The notes: generated from the sequence alone by a model not told the origin. Shown: positions 1 to 8,489, numbered from the stretch's first letter. The stretch is DNA of 36,374 nt from CAZIDL01 sp964537825 (GCA_964537825.1 CAZIDL010000021.1:1-36374), one strand, 5' to 3'. Numbers and translations: made by a program.

Positions 1-5
1 TCCAT
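1..5 (-). CDS. Start of next S10-operon gene (probably ribosomal protein L5), cut by the window edge
   Basis: On the minus strand an ATG at 5-3 overlaps the rplX stop codon in the arrangement TGATG. Only the ATG and two bases of codon 2 (GA-, so Asp or Glu) lie in the window. Position in the operon is the only ground for naming it: rplE (L5) follows rplX in nearly all bacteria. The overlap suggests coupled translation. Confidence 0.45.
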
Positions 6-331
6 CACTTGATCGTTTCGCCGGTTTTCTTGGAATAGCGAACGGACTTTCCGTTCTCATCCTTGGTCCGACCCACTCGGGTAGCTTCTCCATTAGCGTC
101 CACCAGCATCAGGTTGGAAATGTGGATCGACCCTTCCTGCTTCACGATATTCCCTTGCGGGTGTTCCTGGGAAGGACGCTGATGGCGGGACCGCATATTG
201 ATCCCTTCGACCACTGCACGTTCCGTGTCCGGATCGATGGAGAGCACACGTCCTTCCTGTCCTTTGGAGACGCCGGTCAGTACTTTGACGGTGTCGCCTT
301 TCTTGATATGGGACTTTTTCTTGCTTTTCAT
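5..331 (-). CDS. rplX: 50S ribosomal protein L24
   Basis: L24 binds 23S rRNA domain I early and helps start assembly of the large subunit. The 108-residue product has the KOW motif near residues 10-36 (IKKGDTVKVLTGVSKGQEG), followed by the family segment VEGINMRSRHQRPS, and its length is normal for L24. The start at 331 sits 11 bp after the rplN stop, consistent with coupled translation in the str-S10 operon. Its stop overlaps the ATG of the following gene. Nothing looks broken. Confidence 0.97.
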   Translation of the reverse strand: MKSKKKSHIKKGDTVKVLTGVSKGQEGRVLSIDPDTERAVVEGINMRSRHQRPSQEHPQGNIVKQEGSIHISNLMLVDANGEATRVGRTKDENGKSVRYSKKTGETIK

Positions 332-342
332 CGCTCGTAGCT

Positions 343-711
343 TTAAAGGACCTCCGGGGCTAATGACACGATCCGCATGAACCTTCGCTCACGCAATTCG
401 CGGGCTACTGGCCCAAAGATCCGCGTTCCCCGCATTTCACCCGTTTGATTCAAAAGGACGACGGCATTATCGTCGAAGCGGATATAGGAACCGTCCTGGC
501 GCCGCACTTCCTTGTTGGCGCGCACGATGACAGCCCGCGCAACAGTCCCCCTCTTGATATTCCCGGAAGGGAGGGCGTTCTTCACGGTGATCACGATCTG
601 ATCCCCGATGGTGGCATAACGGCGCTTCGTCCCTCCGAGGACCCGCACGCATAGCACTTCCTTCGCTCCCGTATTGTCCGCTACCTTGAGCCTTGACTCT
701 TGCTGTATCAT
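343..711 (-). CDS. rplN: 50S ribosomal protein L14
   Basis: L14 sits at the subunit interface, contacts 16S rRNA in the bridge region and is the docking site of the silencing factor RsfS. The 122-residue product begins MIQQESRLKVADNTGAKEV, the highly conserved L14 start, and ends with the RELRERRFMRIVSLAPEVL tail. The length is essentially that of the E. coli protein. It lies 6 bp downstream of rpsQ in the same operon. An A/G-rich stretch (AAAGAAGG) precedes the ATG. Confidence 0.98.
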   Translation of the reverse strand: MIQQESRLKVADNTGAKEVLCVRVLGGTKRRYATIGDQIVITVKNALPSGNIKRGTVARAVIVRANKEVRRQDGSYIRFDDNAVVLLNQTGEMRGTRIFGPVARELRERRFMRIVSLAPEVL

Positions 712-717
712 CCTTCT

Positions 718-990
718 TTATTTGACCCGTTCGATGACCTCGACCAAGCGCCAGGTCTTGTTCTTGCTCAAGGGCCGGGTCTCTTGAATGCGAACGTAAT
801 CGCCCACATTGCAATCATTCTCCCCATCGTGCGCCTTGAACTTCGAGGTCTGGTTCATGAACTTCCCGTACTTGGGATGCTTTTTCTTTCGCCGGACGGC
901 AACGACGATGGACTTGTCCATGCTATTGCTGGTCACATAGCCCAAGCGTTCCTTCCGGTAGTTTTTGCGTTGCTGCTGCTCGTTCGCCAT
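718..990 (-). CDS. rpsQ: 30S ribosomal protein S17
   Basis: S17 is a primary 16S rRNA-binding protein of the small-subunit body. The 90-residue OB-fold product carries the family segments GYVTSNSMDKSIVVAV (about residues 17-32) and HPKYGKFMNQTSKFKAHD, then the GDYVRIQETRPLSKNKTWRLVEV core. The length is usual. It is separated from rpmC by 3 bp and from rplN by 6 bp, in the invariant order rpmC-rpsQ-rplN. Confidence 0.98.
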   Translation of the reverse strand: MANEQQQRKNYRKERLGYVTSNSMDKSIVVAVRRKKKHPKYGKFMNQTSKFKAHDGENDCNVGDYVRIQETRPLSKNKTWRLVEVIERVK

Positions 991-993
991 GAC

Positions 994-1215
994 TTAGGAT
1001 CCTTCTTTTTGGTCGGCTCGCTCGATGCCGAGCTCCCGTTCGCGAAGCACGGTCTTCAGTCGAGCGATGTTCCGTTTGCGGTCGCGGAATTGCATCGGGT
1101 TCTCGATCTCGGAGACGGCATGGTCCAATCGCAGCTTCTTCAATTCCGCTTCTTCGCTCTCCAAGCGTTCCTGGATGTCGACGTCGCTCAATTCCCGGAT
1201 CTCTGCTGTCTTCAT
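994..1215 (-). CDS. rpmC: 50S ribosomal protein L29
   Basis: L29 is a two-helix protein near the peptide exit tunnel and forms part of the docking site for trigger factor and SRP. The 73-residue product starts MKTAEIRELSDVDIQERL and has the second-helix signature NPMQFRDRKRNIARLKTVL. A short acidic/charged C-terminal extension follows, common in Bacteroidota L29. It begins 5 bp after rplP and ends 3 bp before rpsQ. Confidence 0.97.
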   Translation of the reverse strand: MKTAEIRELSDVDIQERLESEEAELKKLRLDHAVSEIENPMQFRDRKRNIARLKTVLRERELGIERADQKEGS

Positions 1216-1220
1216 TGCTA

Positions 1221-1643
1221 TCAGGTTTTAACGAGGTCTTCCCGAAGGGTGATCTTAGCTTTCACAGGAAGCTTCTGGGCCGCGAGCCGCAGGGCTTCTT
1301 CTGCCACCTCCTGTCGAACGCCGTCGATCTCGAACATGATCCGCCCGGCATGGACGACGGAAACATAGCGATCGATATCACCTTTTCCTTTTCCCATCCG
1401 AACCTCGGCCGGTTTAGCAGAAACAGGCTTATCGGGAAAGATCCGTACCCAAACCTTTCCTTCCCGTTTCATATAGCGGTTCATCGCGATCCGCGCGGCC
1501 TCGATCTGACGAGCCGTGATCCAACAGGAATTAAGGGCTTTGATACCGTAGGACCCGAAGGCCAAACGATTGCCCCTTTGGGCGACACCTTTGACCCGAC
1601 CCTTTTGCCTTTTGCGGAACTTCTGTCGTTTCGGTTGTAGCAT
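1221..1643 (-). CDS. rplP: 50S ribosomal protein L16
   Basis: L16 organises the tRNA-binding region of the large subunit near the A site and is added late in assembly. The 140-residue product starts MLQPKRQKFRKRQKGRVKG and contains LNSCWITARQIEAARIAMNR and the GKVWVRIFPDKPVSAKPAEVRMGKGKG stretch that marks the family (split here only for description). The arginine targeted by the hydroxylase YcfD in E. coli falls in that conserved loop, but modification cannot be inferred. A 30-bp gap separates it from rpsC. Confidence 0.98.
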   Translation of the reverse strand: MLQPKRQKFRKRQKGRVKGVAQRGNRLAFGSYGIKALNSCWITARQIEAARIAMNRYMKREGKVWVRIFPDKPVSAKPAEVRMGKGKGDIDRYVSVVHAGRIMFEIDGVRQEVAEEALRLAAQKLPVKAKITLREDLVKT

Positions 1644-1673
1644 GTTCCCTCTTAATAACTTAAAATTCGGTCC

Positions 1674-2378
1674 TTATCCTTTTTTAGCACCGCCTCCACG
1701 CTGCTTTCCACTACGTTTCCCTTTGTCATCCGTGCTCGGGGTGAGATCGACCTTGTCGTAGATCTCGCCTTTGCAGATCCAGACCTTCACTCCGATCCGT
1801 CCGGCGTTCGTGTGCGCTTCGGACAATGCGTAATCGATGTCGGCCCGAAAGGTGTGAAGCGGGACCCTTCCGTCCATAAAGCGTTCCGTTCGGCACATTT
1901 CAGCACCATTAAGACGACCGGCCAATTGAACCCGTATGCCTTCTGCACCCATCCGCATGGCTGAGGATACGGCCATCTTCGTAGCCCGCCGGAAAGAAAC
2001 CCTTGCTTCGAGCTGGCGGGCAATGCTGTCTGCAACGAGACGGGCATCCAGCTCGGGGCGCTTGATCTCGAAGATGTTGATCTGCACCTCCTTTTGGGTC
2101 AGAGCTTTGAGCTCTTCTTTCAGCTTGTCGACCTCTTGTCCGCCTTTACCGATGATAACCCCGGGCCGGGCGGTCTTGACGGTCACGGTTATCAATTTGA
2201 GCGTACGCTCGATGATGATGCTGGAGATACTCGCCTTTTGAAGGCGAGTGTTCAGATAACGGCGGATCTTATCGTCTTCGACGATCTTGTCCGCATAATC
2301 CTCTCCACCATACCAATTGGACTCCCATCCTTTGATGATGCCGAGCCGGTTGCCGATCGGGTTGATCTTCTGTCCCAT
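1674..2378 (-). CDS. rpsC: 30S ribosomal protein S3
   Basis: S3 lines the mRNA entry channel of the 30S head and contributes to ribosomal helicase activity. The 234-residue product starts MGQKINPIGNRLGIIKGW. It has a type II KH domain near residues 38-110 with the GxxG loop GKGG (77-80), and a C-terminal S3 domain containing RAIKMGAEGIRV-like residues (RMGAEGIRVQLAGRLNG). A basic Gly/Lys tail ends the protein. The length is normal. It is 8 bp upstream of rplV on the coding strand's reverse order, with rplP downstream. Confidence 0.98.
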   Translation of the reverse strand: MGQKINPIGNRLGIIKGWESNWYGGEDYADKIVEDDKIRRYLNTRLQKASISSIIIERTLKLITVTVKTARPGVIIGKGGQEVDKLKEELKALTQKEVQINIFEIKRPELDARLVADSIARQLEARVSFRRATKMAVSSAMRMGAEGIRVQLAGRLNGAEMCRTERFMDGRVPLHTFRADIDYALSEAHTNAGRIGVKVWICKGEIYDKVDLTPSTDDKGKRSGKQRGGGAKKG

Positions 2379-2386
2379 GTCCTGTT

Positions 2387-2797
2387 TTACGCTTCTTGCA
2401 TTTCTTCTTGACTGCCCAGGACCATCGTCACGTGGTTCGAGGGCTTTTCGATCCGGAAGGCCCTTCCTTGAGCGCGAGGGCGAAGGCGCTTCAGCGTACG
2501 GGCTTTGTCCACCTTCACTTCTTTCACATAGAGCCCTGCGCTGGTCGGATCACTCCCTTCATTCTTTTGTTCCCAGTTCGCGATGGCCGAACGGAGCACT
2601 TTTTCCAGTTTCTGGGCAGCATCCTTAGAACTGTATTGAAGGATGCTCATCGCCTTAAAGACCTCTTCACCTCGAACAAGATCGGCTACCATCCGCATCT
2701 TTCGAGGCGAACAAGGGCAATTGCTGTGCTTGGCAAAGGCCGTTCGCTTCCTGGCCTCTTTCCGTTCTTCTGCTCTAAGTCGTTTGCGTGCTCCCAT
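2387..2797 (-). CDS. rplV: 50S ribosomal protein L22
   Basis: L22 lines the polypeptide exit tunnel, and its long beta-hairpin is a known site of macrolide-resistance changes. I place the start at the ATG at 2797 (136 residues, MGARKRLRAEERKEARKRTA...). The open frame extends further upstream to 2932, but that start would overlap rpsS by more than 100 bp and add 45 residues absent from the family. The core reads NCPCSPRKMRMVADLVRG and the hairpin end LKRLRPRAQGRAFRIEKPSNH. The gap to rpsS is 28 bp. Confidence 0.95.
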   Translation of the reverse strand: MGARKRLRAEERKEARKRTAFAKHSNCPCSPRKMRMVADLVRGEEVFKAMSILQYSSKDAAQKLEKVLRSAIANWEQKNEGSDPTSAGLYVKEVKVDKARTLKRLRPRAQGRAFRIEKPSNHVTMVLGSQEEMQEA

Positions 2798-2825
2798 TTT
2801 TATCGCTTTCTTCTTTTCGTTCTGC

Positions 2826-3089
2826 TCAGCGGTTGCCCGGATGTCCACGGAACGTTCGCGTCGGAGCGAATTCCCCCAATTTGTGCCCGACCATGTTCTC
2901 CGTAATATAGACCGGGATGAACTTGTTGCCATTGTGTACGGCGATGGTGAGCCCGACGAATTCGGGTGTGACGATAGAAGCCCGCGACCAGGTTTTGATC
3001 ACCTGCTTTTTCTTCTGCTGTTGGGCATTCTCAACCTGCCGCATCAACTTGTGATGCACATAAGGCGGTTTTTTCAGGGATCGGCTCAT
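2826..3089 (-). CDS. rpsS: 30S ribosomal protein S19
   Basis: S19 sits in the 30S head with S13 and contacts the A-site finger of the large subunit. The 87-residue product starts MSRSLKKPPYVHHKLMRQV and shows the conserved RASIVTPEFVGLTIAVHNG and NMVGHKLGEFAPTRTFRGH segments. The length is typical. The sequence just before the ATG (AAGGAG, on the minus strand) is one of the few Shine-Dalgarno-like stretches in this operon. It lies 9 bp after rplB. Confidence 0.98.
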   Translation of the reverse strand: MSRSLKKPPYVHHKLMRQVENAQQQKKKQVIKTWSRASIVTPEFVGLTIAVHNGNKFIPVYITENMVGHKLGEFAPTRTFRGHPGNR

Positions 3090-3098
3090 ACCAGCTCC

Positions 3099-3923
3099 TT
3101 ATTTTTTCCGACGCTCGATGATGTACTTGTTGCTGTGTTTTTTCTTCTTCCGGGTCTTGTAACCCTTTGCGGAAAGGCCGCGACGGTTCCGCGGGTGTCC
3201 TCCGGAAGCTTTTCCTTCGCCTCCTCCCATCGGGTGGTCGATCGGATTCTTCGAAACGGCACGCTGACGGGGACGGCGACCAAGATAGCGGCTCCTTCCC
3301 GCCTTTCCGGTGACACGAAGGATGTGATCGGAATGAGAAACGGACCCGACCGTGGCCATCCCATTGCTCAGGACCATACGGGATTCGCCGGAAGGAAGCT
3401 TAAGAACCGCATAGCGCCCCTCTTTGGCCAAAAGCTGGGCGTGACCGCCAGCACTCCGGACCATTTCAGCACCCTGACCGGGTTTGAGCTCCACGTTATG
3501 GACGATGGTACCGAGCGGAATATCCTTGAGCGGAAGAGCGTTCCCGACCTCGGCCGGAACATCGCTTCCCGCTTTAACGGTACCTCCGACTTCCAACCCT
3601 TCTGGGGCGATGATGTAACGCTTCTCCCCATCGGCATAATGGATGAGAGCGATAAGTGCTGAACGGTTGGGATCGTATTCGATGGACTTGACCGTCCCGG
3701 GAACACCGGTCTTATCACGCTTGAAATCGATCTTGCGGTACTTCTTCTTATGACCTCCGCCTATCATCCGCATGGTCATCTTACCCTGGTCGTTCCGCCC
3801 GCCTTTTTTGCGACGCGGCTCGGTCAGCTTCTTCTCGGGCTCTTTTTGCGTCACCTTATCGAAAGCGCTAAGAACAGTGAAGCGCTGTCCAGGAGTGACC
3901 GGTTTGAGTTTTTTGACCGCCAT
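3099..3923 (-). CDS. rplB: 50S ribosomal protein L2
   Basis: L2 is essential for subunit association and lies next to the peptidyl-transferase centre. The 274-residue product has the N-terminal OB fold, the SH3-like domain, and the C-terminal loop D-H-P-M-GGGEGKASGGHPRN. The histidine of DHP is kept, while the next position is Met where proteobacterial L2 has His. I recall this as usual in Bacteroidota, so it supports the taxonomic call. The basic tail (KTRKKKKHSNKYIIERRKK) is family-typical. Gaps: 23 bp from rplW, 9 bp to rpsS. Confidence 0.98.
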   Translation of the reverse strand: MAVKKLKPVTPGQRFTVLSAFDKVTQKEPEKKLTEPRRKKGGRNDQGKMTMRMIGGGHKKKYRKIDFKRDKTGVPGTVKSIEYDPNRSALIALIHYADGEKRYIIAPEGLEVGGTVKAGSDVPAEVGNALPLKDIPLGTIVHNVELKPGQGAEMVRSAGGHAQLLAKEGRYAVLKLPSGESRMVLSNGMATVGSVSHSDHILRVTGKAGRSRYLGRRPRQRAVSKNPIDHPMGGGEGKASGGHPRNRRGLSAKGYKTRKKKKHSNKYIIERRKK

Positions 3924-3946
3924 TCTTCCTTAGTCCTTTTCCGTGA

Positions 3947-4240
3947 TCAAATGTTGCTGTAAAGATCGATGGTATCCCCTTCGGCCAAGGTCACCACGGC
4001 CTTCTTGCGGTCGTTGGTTCGCCCCTCGAGGATCCCGGTTTTGGTATAACGGGTCATGCTTTTACCCTTCACATTCATCGTGTTCACCGAATCGACAGTG
4101 ACCCCGTAGGTCTGCTCGATCGCCTCCTTGACCTGAAGCTTGTTCGCCTCCCTGTGAACGTAGAAGCCGAATTTGTTCAGATCTTCCCCCTGCTGGGTCA
4201 TTTTCTCGGTGATGATCGGTTTGATGATGATGTTGTCCAT
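3947..4240 (-). CDS. rplW: 50S ribosomal protein L23
   Basis: L23 sits at the tunnel exit and is the main contact of trigger factor and SRP. The 97-residue product begins MDNIIIKPIITEKMT, the family start, followed by EDLNKFGFYVHREANKLQ and the IEQTYGVTVDSVNTMNVKGK strand-loop. The length matches the short bacterial form. It starts 6 bp after rplD and ends 23 bp before rplB. Confidence 0.97.
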   Translation of the reverse strand: MDNIIIKPIITEKMTQQGEDLNKFGFYVHREANKLQVKEAIEQTYGVTVDSVNTMNVKGKSMTRYTKTGILEGRTNDRKKAVVTLAEGDTIDLYSNI

Positions 4241-4246
4241 GATCCC

Positions 4247-4879
4247 TTATGCCTTTTTCAATTCCGCCCGCTTTTCGAGCGAACTTTCCGTGAACACGAC
4301 GCTGGAAGCGTCCAGAATATCGTAGGTATTGAGCTGGTCAACCGTGACCACCTTGGAACGAGGATGGTTCCGGGCGGAGAGCAGCAGTTTGTCATCCTTT
4401 TCGGGAAGGACGAGCAATGCTTTTTTATCATCCAGCTGAAGCCCTTTCAGCACCTTCACGAATTCCTTGGTCTTGGCCTCATCGAAGCTAAGGTCCTCGA
4501 GGACGGTCACCCCACCCTCTTCCTGCGCTTTATAGCTCAAAGCAGAAGCGCGGGCCAATTGTTTGACCTTCTTGTTCAGGCCTACGCGATGCTTCCCCGG
4601 ACGCGGACCGAATACGGTCCCGCCGCCCCGGAAAATCGGACTTTTAATATCCCCCGAACGAGCAGTACCGGTCCCTTTCTGCCGCTTGATCTTTTTGCTG
4701 CTACCGGCGATCTCAGCACGCTCCTTGGCCTTGTGGGTCCCTTGTCGCTGATGAGCCCGATAGCGCTTCACGTCCAAATAAATGGCGTGATCGTTCGGTG
4801 CGATGTTGAAGACGCTATCGTTGAGTTGGACCTTGCGGTCCGTCTTCTTGCCGTTCTTATCGTAGACTTCACGTTCCAT
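4247..4879 (-). CDS. rplD: 50S ribosomal protein L4
   Basis: L4 helps early 50S assembly and its loop reaches into the exit tunnel. In E. coli it also represses its own S10 operon. The 210-residue product carries the tunnel-loop motif RQKGTGTARSGDIKSPIFRG with the conserved KGTGTAR, then GGGTVFGPRPGKHRVGLNKK and a C-terminal alpha/beta domain. No change typical of macrolide resistance is obvious in the loop. Whether L4 autoregulates here is not visible: the leader between rpsL promoter and ATG is only about 50 nt. Confidence 0.97.
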   Translation of the reverse strand: MEREVYDKNGKKTDRKVQLNDSVFNIAPNDHAIYLDVKRYRAHQRQGTHKAKERAEIAGSSKKIKRQKGTGTARSGDIKSPIFRGGGTVFGPRPGKHRVGLNKKVKQLARASALSYKAQEEGGVTVLEDLSFDEAKTKEFVKVLKGLQLDDKKALLVLPEKDDKLLLSARNHPRSKVVTVDQLNTYDILDASSVVFTESSLEKRAELKKA

Positions 4880-4890
4880 CGGGACTTGGC

Positions 4891-5508
4891 TTATTTATGG
4901 AGCAGGACGTAAGCGTTCTTGTGGCCCGGGACCGCCCCTTTCACCACGATCAGATTCTTTTCGGGCATCAACTTGACCACCTCAAGGTTCTGCATCGTAT
5001 TCTTCCGGCCTCCCATACGACCTCCCATCTTCAATCCAGGGAAAACGCGGGACGGATCGGAGGCACCACCGATCGAACCGGGCATCCGTTGCTGGTCTTG
5101 CTGCCCGTGCGTCATATCACCTACACCGTGGAAACCATGGCGCTTCACAACGCCTTGATACCCTTTTCCTTTGGAGAATCCGGTAAGATCGATGAACTCG
5201 CCTTCTTCGAAGATCCCCATATCAACCTCATCGCCGGCTTTCTTTTCTTCTTCGAAATCCTGGAATTCGACCAGTTTCTCCTTTGGAGAAGTATTGGCTT
5301 TTTTGAAATGACCTTTCAAAGGGTCGTTGGTGTTCTTCTCCTTCTTTTCCCCATATCCCAATTGAAGCGCTTCGTACCCGTCTTTTTCCTGGCTGCGGAC
5401 CTGCGTCACAACATTGGGCGCAGCTTCGATAACGGTACAGGGAACGTTGTTCCCGGCTTCATCGAAGACGCTTGTCATTCCTCTTTTGATCCCTATCAGT
5501 CCTGGCAT
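4891..5508 (-). CDS. rplC: 50S ribosomal protein L3
   Basis: L3 is an early assembly protein whose extension approaches the peptidyl-transferase centre. The 205-residue product begins MPGLIGIKRGMTSVFDEAG. The central insert is rich in Lys and Glu. The conserved loop is RHGFHGVGDMTHGQQDQQRM followed by PGSIGGASDPSRVFPGLKMGGRMG. The length and order (rpsJ-rplC-rplD) are standard. Gaps are 15 bp from rpsJ and 11 bp to rplD. Confidence 0.97.
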   Translation of the reverse strand: MPGLIGIKRGMTSVFDEAGNNVPCTVIEAAPNVVTQVRSQEKDGYEALQLGYGEKKEKNTNDPLKGHFKKANTSPKEKLVEFQDFEEEKKAGDEVDMGIFEEGEFIDLTGFSKGKGYQGVVKRHGFHGVGDMTHGQQDQQRMPGSIGGASDPSRVFPGLKMGGRMGGRKNTMQNLEVVKLMPEKNLIVVKGAVPGHKNAYVLLHK

Positions 5509-5523
5509 AGCTCTGTTCTTTAT

Positions 5524-5829
5524 CTAGACCTTGATCTCGACATCGACCCCACTGGGAAGCTCCAGTTGCATGAGCGCATCCACCGTTTTGGAGGATGAAC
5601 TGTAGATATCGAGCAAGCGTTTGTACGCGTTCAACTCGAACTGGTCCCGTGCTTTCTTGTTCACGTGCGGGGAACGGAGGACCGTATAAACCCGCTTGTT
5701 CGTCGGTAAGGGAACAGGACCACTAATAATGGCGCCCGTCGATTTGACCGTTTTCACGATCTTTTCCGAGGATTTGTCGACCAAGTCGTGGTCGTATGAC
5801 TTCAGTTTGATCCGGATCTTTTGGCTCAT
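5524..5829 (-). CDS. rpsJ: 30S ribosomal protein S10
   Basis: S10 is a 30S head protein and, in many bacteria, also the NusE subunit of antitermination complexes. The 101-residue product reads MSQKIRIKLKSYDHDLVDKS at the start and contains SGPVPLPTNKRVYTVLRSPH and the end ELPSGVDVEIKV, all family-typical. It follows fusA by 12 bp with no tuf gene between, the arrangement I expect in Bacteroidota. Confidence 0.98.
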   Translation of the reverse strand: MSQKIRIKLKSYDHDLVDKSSEKIVKTVKSTGAIISGPVPLPTNKRVYTVLRSPHVNKKARDQFELNAYKRLLDIYSSSSKTVDALMQLELPSGVDVEIKV

Positions 5830-5841
5830 CTGTTCCCTTTC

Positions 5842-7974
5842 TTAAGAATTCGCGGTCTCGATGTTCCCTTTCACCTTGTTGACGACCTCCTGCTGCACGT
5901 TCTGCGGGCACTTCTCGTAGTGGGAGAACTCCATCGTCGAAGCAGCACGGCCGGAGGAGATGGTCCGGAGATCGGTAACGTAACCGAACATTTCGGAAAG
6001 CGGCACTTTCGCCCGGATCACCTTGGCTCCACCTCGGCTGTCCATGTTCTCTACGTGCCCCCGTCGTTTGTTGAGGTCCCCAACGATATCCCCCATGTTC
6101 TCCTCGGGGGTTGTCACCTCCACTTTCATGATCGGCTCGAGGAGCACGGGTCCGGCCTTCGGCATCGCCTCACGGTAAGCCATCCTTGCACAGGCCTCAA
6201 AGGCGAGCTGGTCGGAGTCCACCGGGTGATAAGAGCCATCCTTGAGGGTCACTTTGAGGTTATCGAGCGGATAACCAGCGAGCGGCCCATTGGCCATGGA
6301 CTCCCGGAAACCTTTTTCAACGGAGGGAATGAACTCTTTGGGAATGTTCCCGCCCTTGATGAGGTCGTGGAACTCCATCCCTTGGATATCCTCTTCCCCC
6401 TCCTGGGGTTCGGTCCGAGGGCCGATCTCGACGACCATATCAGCGAACTGACCACGCCCTCCGGTTTGTTTCTTATAAGTCTCACGGTGCTCCACATCTT
6501 TCGTGATAGCCTCCTTGTAGGAGACCTGCGGAGCTCCCTGCGTACAATCGACTTTGAATTCCCGTTTGAGGCGATCGGCGATAATGTTGATGTGAAGTTC
6601 GCCCATTCCGCTGATGACGGTCTGCCCACTCTCTTCGTCCGTCCTCACCTGGAAGGTTGGATCTTCTTCCGCAAGTTTGGCGAGCGCTTCCGTCATCTTG
6701 TCGATGTCAGCCTGGGTCTTGGGTTCGATAGCGACACCGATCACGGGCTCCGGGAAGGACATCGATTCGAGAATGATCGGATTTTTCTCCTCGCAGAGGG
6801 TATCACCCGTACGAATGTCCTTGAATCCCACAGCAGCGCCGATATCACCGGCCTCGATGTGATCGATCGGGTTCTGCTTGTTGGAGTGCATTTGGTACAT
6901 CCGCGAAATGCGCTCCTTTTTGCCGGTCCGCATGTTGTGGATATAGGAACCCGCATCCAGCCTTCCCGAATATGCCCGGAAAAAGCAGAGGCGTCCGACG
7001 TAGGGATCGGTCGCGATCTTGAAGGCCAGGGCCGAGAATGGCGCATCCGGTTCAGGAGGCCGTGTATCAGGCTCCTCCGTCTTGGGGTCCTTTCCTTCAA
7101 CATCCCCGATATCGCTCGGGCTTGGGAGGAAGCTGATAACGGCATCGAGGAGGGTCTGGACCCCTTTGTTCTTAAAGGCCGATCCGCAGAGCATCGGACA
7201 GATGGACATGTTCAGCGTGGCTGTCCGAATGGCGGTCAACATCTCCTCTTCCGTGATCGAATTGGGGTCATCGAAGTATTTCTCCATGAGGGCTTCGTCG
7301 GATTCAGCAACCGACTCGACCAGCTTCTCCCGGTATTCGTTCGCCGTTCCCTGAAGGTCTTCAGGGATCTCGACCTCCTTAAAGGTCTTCCCGAGGTCCT
7401 CTTCGTTCCATTCGTAAGCCGTCATCGTGATGAGGTCCACCACGCCTTTGAAATTATCTTCAGCTCCGATCGGTATTTGGAGCGGAACGGGTTCTGCTTT
7501 GAGGTTCTCCTTGATCTGACGGAGCACCTCGAAGAAATCCGCCCCGGCACGGTCCATCTTGTTCACAAAACCGAGGCGGGGTACCCCGTACTTATCAGCT
7601 TGCCGCCATACGGTCTCCGATTGGGGTTCCACACCACCCACCGCACAAAAAAGAGCGATGGCCCCGTCGAGCACCCGGAGGGAGCGTTCCACTTCTACGG
7701 TGAAATCAACGTGACCGGGGGTGTCGATGATATTGACCTTATAATCGCTTCCTTTATAAGGCCAATAAGTAGTGGTGGCAGCGGAGGTGATCGTAATACC
7801 ACGCTCCTGCTCCTGCTCCATAAAATCCATTACAGCATCCCCCTCGTGGACCTCGCCGATCTTATGGCTGATCCCTGTATAATAGAGGATACGCTCCGTA
7901 GTGGTCGTTTTTCCGGCATCGATGTGCGAAATGATGCCGATGTTCCGAGTGTATTGTAGATCGCGTTTAGCCAT
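5842..7974 (-). CDS. fusA: Elongation factor G
   Basis: EF-G is the GTPase that drives translocation and, with RRF, ribosome recycling. The 710-residue product is full length. Motifs visible: G1 HIDAGKTTTTERIL (17-30), switch I/G2 RGITITSAA (58-66), G3 DTPGHVDF (84-91), G4 NKMD (138-141). Domains II-V follow with the C-terminal EF-G domain (segments PILLEPIMKVEV-like and RRGHVENMDSRGG). It lies 23 bp after rpsG and 12 bp before rpsJ. A long open frame on the opposite strand is a codon-composition shadow. Confidence 0.98.
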   Translation of the reverse strand: MAKRDLQYTRNIGIISHIDAGKTTTTERILYYTGISHKIGEVHEGDAVMDFMEQEQERGITITSAATTTYWPYKGSDYKVNIIDTPGHVDFTVEVERSLRVLDGAIALFCAVGGVEPQSETVWRQADKYGVPRLGFVNKMDRAGADFFEVLRQIKENLKAEPVPLQIPIGAEDNFKGVVDLITMTAYEWNEEDLGKTFKEVEIPEDLQGTANEYREKLVESVAESDEALMEKYFDDPNSITEEEMLTAIRTATLNMSICPMLCGSAFKNKGVQTLLDAVISFLPSPSDIGDVEGKDPKTEEPDTRPPEPDAPFSALAFKIATDPYVGRLCFFRAYSGRLDAGSYIHNMRTGKKERISRMYQMHSNKQNPIDHIEAGDIGAAVGFKDIRTGDTLCEEKNPIILESMSFPEPVIGVAIEPKTQADIDKMTEALAKLAEEDPTFQVRTDEESGQTVISGMGELHINIIADRLKREFKVDCTQGAPQVSYKEAITKDVEHRETYKKQTGGRGQFADMVVEIGPRTEPQEGEEDIQGMEFHDLIKGGNIPKEFIPSVEKGFRESMANGPLAGYPLDNLKVTLKDGSYHPVDSDQLAFEACARMAYREAMPKAGPVLLEPIMKVEVTTPEENMGDIVGDLNKRRGHVENMDSRGGAKVIRAKVPLSEMFGYVTDLRTISSGRAASTMEFSHYEKCPQNVQQEVVNKVKGNIETANS

Positions 7975-7997
7975 GCCTTAACGTGTTCAAAAGCCTT

Positions 7998-8471
7998 TTA
8001 GAAGCGGAAGTGCGAGAATGCTTTGTTGGATTCGGCCATTCGGTGCGTATCCTCCTTCTTCTTGAAAGCACCACCCTCTTCGTTCGCCGCTGCCAGGATC
8101 TCGTTGGCCAATCGCTCTTTCATCTCTTTCTCATTGCGCTCCCGGGAATAACGGATGAGCCATTTCATAGCGAGGGAGACCCGGCGGTTGGGACGAACCT
8201 CTTGTGGGATCTGGAAGGTGGCCCCACCGACCCGACGGCTGCGCACCTCTACAGAAGGCGTCACGTTATCGATCGCCTTCTTGAAAAGGTCGAGCGGACC
8301 ATCCTCGCCTTCGCTGTTCTTCTCCTTCAGCCGATCCATCGCCCCATAGAAAATGCTATAGGAAAGGTCCTTTTTGCCGTCGATCATCATGTTGTTGACG
8401 AAGCGGCTGACCAGTTCATCCCCATATCGAGGGTCTGGAACAGGCTTTCTGAGGAATTTCGTCTTCTTCAT
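7998..8471 (-). CDS. rpsG: 30S ribosomal protein S7
   Basis: S7 nucleates the 30S head and contacts E-site tRNA. In E. coli it is the translational repressor of the str operon. The 157-residue product has the conserved core VSRFVNNMMIDGKKDLSYSI, then AIDNVTPSVEVRSRRVGGAT and FQIPQEVRPNRR, and a C-terminal HRMAESNKAFSHFRF end. The length is usual. It lies 18 bp after rpsL. No long intercistronic region is present that could fold like the E. coli S7 target, so that mode of control is unlikely in the same form. Confidence 0.98.
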   Translation of the reverse strand: MKKTKFLRKPVPDPRYGDELVSRFVNNMMIDGKKDLSYSIFYGAMDRLKEKNSEGEDGPLDLFKKAIDNVTPSVEVRSRRVGGATFQIPQEVRPNRRVSLAMKWLIRYSRERNEKEMKERLANEILAAANEEGGAFKKKEDTHRMAESNKAFSHFRF

Positions 8472-8489
8472 CGCTCGCCGGAGGCTTTG

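Noticed and set aside
2387..2932. Longer L22 with start at 2932
   Set aside because: The extra 45 residues overlap rpsS by over 100 bp and are not family-like. ATG 2797 gives the normal protein.
2643..3662. 339-codon plus-strand frame across rplV, rpsS and rplB
   Set aside because: It crosses three real ribosomal genes and encodes a composition-biased product with no domain, so it is a shadow.
5821..7959. 712-codon open frame on the plus strand opposite fusA
   Set aside because: It is antisense to a complete EF-G gene in the codon-matched frame and its product has no recognisable domain. High GC and strong codon bias make long antisense frames common.
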